A stretch of 23,672 nt of DNA. It comes from Candidatus Parcubacteria bacterium (lineage in GTDB: Bacteria; Patescibacteriota; Minisyncoccia; Phycocordibacterales; SBAW01). This document shows positions 18,918 through 23,672 of the stretch, one piece after another. A program made the translations under genes and the position numbers. Below the pieces are notes generated by a model that did no database searches, was not told where the DNA came from, and saw nothing but the letters and a program-made list of their open reading frames with translations. The stretch is from the NCBI GenBank assembly GCA_014379165.1, contig JACMMG010000005.1:1-23672 (forward strand), read 5' to 3'. Numbering within the stretch: position 1 is the stretch's first letter; every line of letters begins with the position of its first letter.

Positions 18918-20210
18918 ATGCAGGAAAACGAGAAGCCGGTCATTTTTATTCCGTTTGGTGCAACGGGCGATCTGATGCGTATCAAGGTTTTGCCTGCTCT
19001 TTTTGAACTCTTTACGCAGGGGAGCCTTCCAAAAAACTTTCGTGCTATCGGATTTTCCCACCGCAATATGGACGCGCAAGCGTTTCGTGGACACGTGCGT
19101 GAGATGATAGAAACATATAAAGGCAAGGCAATTTCTCCGGAAGCGCTACTTACTTTTACAACGCTTTTTGATTTTGTGCGAGGGGAATTCGATGAGGTTT
19201 CAGCCTACCAAGCGCTTCGGCAAAAAATTGCCGAGACGGAAAAAGAATTGGGTGCTTCAGCAAATATTTTGTTTTATTTCTCTGTTGCGCCGCAGTTTTA
19301 TGGAAAGATCGCAGCGCAGCTTAAAGACGCGGACCTCCTTGAAGAACATACTGATGCATGGACGCGTGTTGTTATAGAAAAACCTTTTGGTACTGATGGA
19401 AAAAGCGCGCAGGCGCTAGAAGAGTCCCTGGCGGGGGCGTTTAAAGAGGAGCAGATGTATCGCATTGATCACTATCTCGCAAAAGAGGTGGTTCGGAACA
19501 ATCCGCGGCAGTTTTTCCTGCATGATCTTACGGAACCGTATGGAAAAGAAATAGAAAGCATTCGCATCGAGCTCTTAGAGGAAATTGGTGTTGAAAAGCG
19601 CGGAGCCTTTTATGATCCGCTTGGCGCTTTCCGCGATGTTGGCCAAAATCATATCCTGGAAGTTCTCGCGTTTTTAATAATGGAAGAACCCTCTGATGTT
19701 ACCCCTCCTTCTATACGAAGCGCACGCGCAAAAGCGCTTGAGGCACTGCCCATTTTTACTTCGCAGGAAGTAGCAAAGCACACGTTTCGCGGCCAGTACG
19801 AAGGCTACAGAACTATTCCCAATGTTGACCCTCAATCGCACACAGAAACATATTACAAAATCCTTCTTACGCTTACTGATGAACGCTGGAGCGGAGTGTC
19901 AGTTGTTATGGAGTCAGGGAAGCGCGTAGGTCCTGCGCATAAAGAAATCACCGTGACTTTGAAAAATGGAGAAAAACGAGTTTCAAGTCTCGAATCAAAA
20001 GTTCATTACACGGGGGAATATACAACTCTTATTCTTGAGGCCTTGCGGGGGGACCAGACATTTTTTATAAGCAAGGAAGAGGTCGCGGCAATGTGGCGTT
20101 TTGCAGATCCGATCTTGCAGACATGGCACACAGGAAATCCGGAACTCCAGAGCTATACACCAGATACTCGAGAGATTGTGCAAAAATCAAAAGAAATAGA
20201 GAACTCTTAG
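18918..20210 (+). CDS. zwf: Glucose-6-phosphate 1-dehydrogenase
   Basis: Oxidises glucose-6-phosphate to 6-phosphogluconolactone with NAD(P)+, the entry of the oxidative pentose-phosphate route. The nucleotide-binding start is IPFGATGDLMRIKVLPALFEL (11-31). VVIEKPFGTD (151-160) and the active site RIDHYLAKE (182-190) follow; the canonical form is RIDHYLGKE, so Gly is replaced by Ala, while the catalytic His and the Lys are kept. GAFYDPLGAFRDVGQNHILEVLAFLIMEEP is the conserved second domain. At 430 residues it is shorter than the usual 480-510, mostly by trimmed loops and C-terminus. No pgl or gnd gene is in the window. The longer frame start at 18813 would add 35 unrelated residues. Confidence 0.93.
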   Translation: MQENEKPVIFIPFGATGDLMRIKVLPALFELFTQGSLPKNFRAIGFSHRNMDAQAFRGHVREMIETYKGKAISPEALLTFTTLFDFVRGEFDEVSAYQALRQKIAETEKELGASANILFYFSVAPQFYGKIAAQLKDADLLEEHTDAWTRVVIEKPFGTDGKSAQALEESLAGAFKEEQMYRIDHYLAKEVVRNNPRQFFLHDLTEPYGKEIESIRIELLEEIGVEKRGAFYDPLGAFRDVGQNHILEVLAFLIMEEPSDVTPPSIRSARAKALEALPIFTSQEVAKHTFRGQYEGYRTIPNVDPQSHTETYYKILLTLTDERWSGVSVVMESGKRVGPAHKEITVTLKNGEKRVSSLESKVHYTGEYTTLILEALRGDQTFFISKEEVAAMWRFADPILQTWHTGNPELQSYTPDTREIVQKSKEIENS

Positions 20211-20252
20211 CGAGAAGATCCTTCACCTAGATTACAGCAAACGTAAAGGAAG

Positions 20253-20270
20253 ATAGGTAAGATTACCTAT
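20253..20270. promoter_or_regulatory. Perfect palindrome before the gene at 20291
   Basis: ATAGGTAA (20253-20260), GA, TTACCTAT (20263-20270). The right arm overlaps TATAAC (20268-20273), a possible -10 box. Operator or hairpin. Confidence 0.5.
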
Positions 20271-20290
20271 AACGTCCCGTCTGTAAGCCT

Positions 20291-20809
20291 ATGACTAAAC
20301 CCTTCATTTTTGCTGTTTTGGGGCTCATTATTATTGCCGGGGGTGCGTATGTTGTATATGCCAAACCCTTTACGCTCCCTTGGGCAGAAGAGAGAGTTGT
20401 TTGTACTGCCGATGCACAACAATGTCCTGATGGGTCATATGTTGGACGCACAGGCCCTAACTGTGAATTTGCTTCCTGTCCGCAAGCCGTGGGTGCCGAG
20501 AAAGATGTTGTGACGGTTGGGATAGGGCAAACTGGAGAAAGTATTTTAGATATAAAGATTACACCGCTTGAAGTTCTCGAAGACAGTCGCTGTCCAATAG
20601 ACGTGCAATGTATTCAAGCCGGTACAGTTCGGCTGCGCGCGCAAATGGTAGACGGGATGGGAACAGGTACCGAAATATTTACTCTTGGACAAACTATTAC
20701 TGGCGAAGTAGCCTCGATAACGCTGCTGGAAGTTAAACCTGCACGCGAGTCAGGATCACCAGTCACAAATAGCCAATACCAATTCGTGTTTGAAGTAACA
20801 AAGCGCTAA
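20291..20809 (+). CDS. Membrane-anchored Cys-rich protein of unknown function
   Basis: A 172-residue protein with an N-terminal helix (about residues 5-24, FIFAVLGLIIIAGGAYVVYA) and an exported part. The first exported segment VVCTADAQQCPDGSYVGRTGPNCEFASCP has four Cys in the C-x5-C-x12-C-x4-C spacing seen in short Kazal-like or CPDG domains of Parcubacteria. A beta-rich domain follows (GESILDIKITPLEVLEDSRCPIDVQCIQAGTVRLRAQM) with two more Cys, as in small extracytoplasmic domains of the kind that end FVFEVTK. Function unknown. The gap to zwf (20211-20290) carries a palindrome overlapping the putative -10 box. Confidence 0.78.
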   Translation: MTKPFIFAVLGLIIIAGGAYVVYAKPFTLPWAEERVVCTADAQQCPDGSYVGRTGPNCEFASCPQAVGAEKDVVTVGIGQTGESILDIKITPLEVLEDSRCPIDVQCIQAGTVRLRAQMVDGMGTGTEIFTLGQTITGEVASITLLEVKPARESGSPVTNSQYQFVFEVTKR

Positions 20810-20820
20810 ACGCTCTATGC

Positions 20821-20826
20821 TATACT
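20821..20826 (+). promoter_or_regulatory. -10 box of the MFS gene
   Basis: TATACT, ten bases before the ATG at 20837. Confidence 0.55.
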
Positions 20827-20836
20827 AGTTTCGCTT

Positions 20837-22045
20837 ATGCAGAAACGAGTGCTTCCCGTGCTATTTGGCACTCTTCTTCTCGACATGATCGGGATCGGAA
20901 TGGTTCTCCCGATCATTCCGATTATTTTTACTGATCCGACGTCACCATCGTTCTTGCTTATGGGCTATTCGGTCCAGATGCAGTACTTCATTGCGGGGCT
21001 TGTTACTGCGCTATTTGGGTTTATGCAGTTTATTGCATCGCCGATTCTGGGAGAAATTTCAGACGTCTATGGCAGAAAGAAACTTCTTACGCTTGGGGTG
21101 GGTGTACTGGCAGTCTCGCAGCTTCTATTTGGCTTTGGGATTGAGATAGCCTCTGTGGCGCTCCTTCTTTTTAGTCGCATCGTGGCAGGCTTGGCAGGCG
21201 CTAATTTTTCTATAGCACAAGCGACTATCGCCGATGTCACTTTGCCACACGACCGAGCGAAAAACTTCGGACTTATTGGTGCCGCATTCGGCATTGGGTT
21301 TATTCTGGGACCCGTTCTCGGCGGCTTTATTGCGCATGCAGCAAATAATCCGGCAGCACCGTTCTGGTTTGCAGGCTTGCTTGGCATTTGCAACGTTATT
21401 TTTATCTCTTTGTTCCTTCCTGAGACCCGCCACAATAAAAGTGCTGCGCAAAAATTCCATTTTCTCAAAGGCATTCAAAATATTAAAGATGCGTTTCAGG
21501 ATAAAGACGCCGCGCCGGTCTATTTATCGAGCTTTCTGTACTGGTGCGGGTTTTCATTCTTTACATCGTTCATTGGTATTCTCTTAGTCAATAAATTTTC
21601 ATTTGACGCGGCCGGCATCGGAATCTTCTTCGGCGTTGTGGGCGTGTGGATAGTGATAACCCAGCTTTTTATTTTGCGTATCCTTACACGCAAATATAAC
21701 GAACGGCAGATTTTGCGGTACTCTATTTTATTAATGGCGGCGGCGATCGCTTTGTATCCATTCATGCCCACGGTCATGTTCCTGTATATCCTTTTGCCGA
21801 TCCTTTCCGTGCCGCAAGGTCTTTCGATGGCAAACATGCAGGCGCTTGTCAGTCAAAGTGTTTCCGAAGAAAAGCAGGGAGCGGCGCTTGGCATAAACGG
21901 CTCTCTTGTAGCGCTCTCACAAGGAGCGATCCCACTTCTTGCGGGCGTCGGCGGGGCGTTTTTTGGGGTTACGGCTCCATTTATTGCGGGAGGCGTATTG
22001 GTGGCGAGTGCCTGGGCAGTACTGTTTCTCCGCCGTTCTTCATGA
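20837..22045 (+). CDS. MFS transporter, TetA/DHA1-like
   Basis: A 402-residue integral membrane exporter with about twelve hydrophobic helices. Motif A GEISDVYGRKK (72-82) lies between helices 2 and 3, and GPVLGGFI (about 157-164) is motif C, typical of drug:H+ antiporters. The opening VLPVLFGTLLLDMIGIGMVLPIIPII closely follows the tetracycline-resistance protein pattern (DxxGIGxxxPVLP). Substrate not deducible; homologues export tetracyclines or other small molecules. Its own -10 box precedes it. It ends 56 bases before the 50-residue membrane protein gene. Confidence 0.92.
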   Translation: MQKRVLPVLFGTLLLDMIGIGMVLPIIPIIFTDPTSPSFLLMGYSVQMQYFIAGLVTALFGFMQFIASPILGEISDVYGRKKLLTLGVGVLAVSQLLFGFGIEIASVALLLFSRIVAGLAGANFSIAQATIADVTLPHDRAKNFGLIGAAFGIGFILGPVLGGFIAHAANNPAAPFWFAGLLGICNVIFISLFLPETRHNKSAAQKFHFLKGIQNIKDAFQDKDAAPVYLSSFLYWCGFSFFTSFIGILLVNKFSFDAAGIGIFFGVVGVWIVITQLFILRILTRKYNERQILRYSILLMAAAIALYPFMPTVMFLYILLPILSVPQGLSMANMQALVSQSVSEEKQGAALGINGSLVALSQGAIPLLAGVGGAFFGVTAPFIAGGVLVASAWAVLFLRRSS

Positions 22046-22101
22046 TGTGCTCATGCACAATACAGATACTATAGGGATATTAAAAATTAAATGATTCATT
22101 C

Positions 22102-22254
22102 ATGCTTTACACCATCGCAGCGATCCTCGTTATTTTATGGCTTTTGGGCCTCGTTACGTCCTATACAATAGGCGGATTCGTCCATATTCTTCTTGTTATT
22201 GCAGTTATTATGATCTTGTTGCGGCTTATACGCGGCGAAAATCCAATTAAGTAA
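22102..22254 (+). CDS. lmo0937-like small membrane protein
   Basis: A 50-residue protein made almost entirely of two helices: MLYTIAAILVILWLLGLVTSY and FVHILLVIAVIMILLRLI, joined by TIGG and ended by RGENPIK. This matches the lmo0937 (DUF5670) family, common short membrane proteins of unknown function, often stress-induced. The ATG at 22102 lies behind an AT-rich leader; an out-of-frame ATG at 22091 is nearby. A small hairpin GTGC/GCAC lies at 22046-22057. Confidence 0.8.
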   Translation: MLYTIAAILVILWLLGLVTSYTIGGFVHILLVIAVIMILLRLIRGENPIK

Positions 22255-22261
22255 CCTAGCG

Positions 22262-22267
22262 TAGAAT
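22262..22267 (+). promoter_or_regulatory. -10 box giving a leaderless GTG start
   Basis: TAGAAT ends six bases before the GTG at 22274, which supports this non-ATG start of msrA. Confidence 0.5.
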
Positions 22268-22273
22268 TAAGAG

Positions 22274-22819
22274 GTGGATACAGAAACGATTGTTCTTGGC
22301 GGCGGGTGCTTCTGGTGCACGGAAGCCGTGTTCAAGATGCTCAAAGGTGTGCGAACTGTTGAGCCGGGATACGCAGGAGGGGGGAGTGAGAACCCAACAT
22401 ACGAAGAAGTCTCAACCGGAACATCGGGTCATGTGGAGGTTATAAAAGTTGAATATGAGCCCGAAGAACTCGCGTTTGAAGAAATTCTGCGCGTGTTCTT
22501 TGTCTCGCATGATGCTACCCAGCTTGATCGGCAGGGTAGTGATGTGGGGCCTCAGTACGCATCGGTTATCTTTTACACCACCGAGCATCAAAGAGAAAAA
22601 TCGCAGCACTATATCGATGTCTTAAACAAAAGCGCCGAAAGCGCAGACGCCAAGCCAATCGTGACGCGTGTAGAGCCCCTTCTGAAATTTAATTTTGCAG
22701 AAAATTACCATAAAGACTACTTCGAAAATCATAAGGGGGCGCAGTATTGTGAGCTCGTTATAGAGCCGAAAGTAGAAAAAGTGCAGCAGAAATTTGCTCA
22801 TCTGCTTAAGAAAGAGTAA
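22274..22819 (+). CDS. msrA: Peptide-methionine (S)-S-oxide reductase MsrA
   Basis: Reduces methionine-S-sulfoxide in proteins and free methionine sulfoxide. The catalytic Cys12 lies in GGCFWCTEAVF (10-20), the family signature; LKGV...PGYAGG, EVSTGTSGHVEVIKVEY, FFVSHDATQLDRQGSDVGPQYASVIFY and ENYHKDYFENH are all conserved. 181 residues, normal length, no fused MsrB domain. The start is GTG; MDTETIVLGGGCFW fits the family N-terminus and nothing upstream does. The next gene starts nine bases after its stop, so they are likely co-transcribed. Confidence 0.96.
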   Translation: MDTETIVLGGGCFWCTEAVFKMLKGVRTVEPGYAGGGSENPTYEEVSTGTSGHVEVIKVEYEPEELAFEEILRVFFVSHDATQLDRQGSDVGPQYASVIFYTTEHQREKSQHYIDVLNKSAESADAKPIVTRVEPLLKFNFAENYHKDYFENHKGAQYCELVIEPKVEKVQQKFAHLLKKE

Positions 22820-22828
22820 ATTGCACGA

Positions 22829-23257
22829 GTGGACACCCAAGAATTCGAGCAATTGGTCGCGGAAGAATTTCCAAATGCAGTTCCGGAGAAATTCCGGGAT
22901 CTGATACAAAACGTGGCATTTTTAGTGGAAGATGAGCCTTCACGTGCGTTACGTCGTGAGGAACATCTCGCTGCGCACGAAACTTTGCTGGGACATTACC
23001 GCGGCATACCTGCTACCGCGCGCGGCGATCAGTACGGGGTAGGGGCAACACTTCCCGACACGATTACACTTTTCCGGCTGCCGATAGAAGAGGAGGCGCG
23101 AGAATTAGAACATTCTTATATTTTACAGAATATTAGGATGTTACCCGAAGAGACGGTGCGTAAAGTGATACGAGATACTATCTGGCACGAGGTCGCACAC
23201 CATTTTGGCTATGACGAGCACCAAGTGCGGGCTAAAGAACAAAAGCGACGTCGCTAA
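22829..23257 (+). CDS. Zincin-like metallopeptidase family protein (DUF1025)
   Basis: A 142-residue protein of the small zincin-like family (DUF1025). The zinc site is HEVAHHFGYDE: His120, Glu121, His124 and Glu130, in the HExxHxxGxxE arrangement. The N-terminal part MDTQEFEQLVAEEFPNAVPEKFRDLIQNVAFLVEDEP is the typical start. It starts with GTG at 22829, nine bases after msrA. No signal peptide; cytoplasmic. Basic C-terminus (KEQKRRR). Family function is unknown, but the metal site appears intact. Operon with msrA. Confidence 0.9.
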   Translation: MDTQEFEQLVAEEFPNAVPEKFRDLIQNVAFLVEDEPSRALRREEHLAAHETLLGHYRGIPATARGDQYGVGATLPDTITLFRLPIEEEARELEHSYILQNIRMLPEETVRKVIRDTIWHEVAHHFGYDEHQVRAKEQKRRR

Positions 23258-23267
23258 AGCAATATGC

Positions 23268-23273
23268 TAAAAT
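23268..23273 (+). promoter_or_regulatory. -10 box, leaderless start
   Basis: TAAAAT, six bases before the ATG at 23280. Confidence 0.55.
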
Positions 23274-23279
23274 AATTAT

Positions 23280-23672
23280 ATGGATGCAAAGAAAACATTG
23301 TGGTTGGCAGGTGTGCTTGCAGTCTTGCTCGGCATTGCCATAGTATTTGGCGCGTTCAAACCAAAAGAAGCCGCTATGCCGACTGACGATACGTCACAGC
23401 AATCGGTTTCCTACAGCAATCAAACCTTTGGCATTGCTTTTGATTATTCTCCTCAATATTCAGTGCAGGAGCGAATAGAAACCTTCCAGGGAGAACCGCT
23501 TTTGGTTGTAACGCTCATCGACAAAGAGGCTGTGGTTCCTGATATGTCTGAAGGCCCTACTGCAATCTCGATGGTGGTCGCACAAAATGCAACCAATACA
23601 CCGCTTGATATCTGGGTTGCCACACACAGCATTTCTAATTTCCAACTCTCTCCGGACGGCACGTTTGCCACA
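23280..23672 (+). CDS. Membrane-anchored protein, partial
   Basis: Open from the ATG at 23280 to the window end (131 codons), so the C-terminus is missing. One N-terminal helix (about residues 7-24, LWLAGVLAVLLGIAIVFGAF) is followed by a low-complexity linker (KPKEAAMPTDDTSQQ) and an exported beta-rich part (SYSNQTFGIAFDYSPQYSVQER). The opening of that part, a strand ending in F-x-YSPxY, is common in Parcubacterial anchored proteins of the PsbP-like kind; I put this forward only as a possibility. The -10 box six bases upstream supports the start. Confidence 0.75.
   Translation, partial: MDAKKTLWLAGVLAVLLGIAIVFGAFKPKEAAMPTDDTSQQSVSYSNQTFGIAFDYSPQYSVQERIETFQGEPLLVVTLIDKEAVVPDMSEGPTAISMVVAQNATNTPLDIWVATHSISNFQLSPDGTFAT

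Overview
The window looks like a chromosomal piece of a Patescibacteria/CPR bacterium, most likely Parcubacteria (Paceibacteria). This is inferred from the mix of genes: a stand-alone SWIB-domain protein, many small single-helix membrane-anchored proteins of unknown function, an lmo0937-like mini membrane protein, a proline/glutamate-rich micropeptide, and start codons lying 6-10 bases after a -10 box. There is no rRNA, CRISPR array, transposase or integrase in the window. Almost every gene is on the + strand.

Left flank (1-2500): adenylosuccinate lyase (purB), a small helical unknown protein with a terminator, a minus-strand winged-helix regulator flanked on both sides by near-identical palindromes, and tRNA-Gln(TTG). 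Directly after the tRNA is a 96-base, strongly foldable stretch (2520-2615) with tRNA-like ends.

Cassette-like region (about 2690-9400): a run of unrelated single genes follows: histidine phosphatase, VOC/bleomycin-resistance-like protein, YdcF-like and S51 peptidase pair, an AT-rich membrane protein, HD hydrolase, alpha/beta hydrolase, Nudix hydrolase, DUF2975 membrane protein and DUF2200 protein. Most of the gaps are filled by copies of one short intergenic repeat (consensus roughly AGTTCCAACATCGTCC, 8-16 bases, then CCCAGC). It begins 0-7 bases after the stop codon and ends a few bases before the next start. Two longer repeat families are added in the larger gaps. The layout resembles an integron-type cassette array, but the repeats do not match canonical attC sites and no integrase is visible. 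I regard this as the most interesting part of the window. A minus-strand transcription unit with a consensus promoter, a Shine-Dalgarno site before a 4-codon ORF and a strong terminator sits inside it (7560-8043).

Middle (9780-13400): a YdeI/OmpD-associated-like gene diverges from a membrane-anchored protein, with overlapping -35 boxes. Further membrane-anchored unknowns, a second minus-strand unit with its own terminator (11300-11710) and a PhnB-like VOC protein follow.

Right part (13440-23672): an apparent operon of an ABC-F ATPase, a methyltransferase and a BaiN/HI0933-type flavoprotein; an M23 endopeptidase with a peptidoglycan-binding domain; a SWIB protein; a 31-residue peptide with its own terminator; glucose-6-phosphate dehydrogenase (zwf); an anchored Cys-rich protein; an MFS exporter; a 50-residue membrane protein; methionine sulfoxide reductase A (msrA); a zincin-like metalloprotease; and an anchored protein that runs off the window end. 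Genes of recognised function cover purine synthesis (purB), the oxidative pentose-phosphate route (zwf), cell-wall remodelling (M23), oxidative repair (msrA) and export/ribosome protection (MFS, ABC-F).
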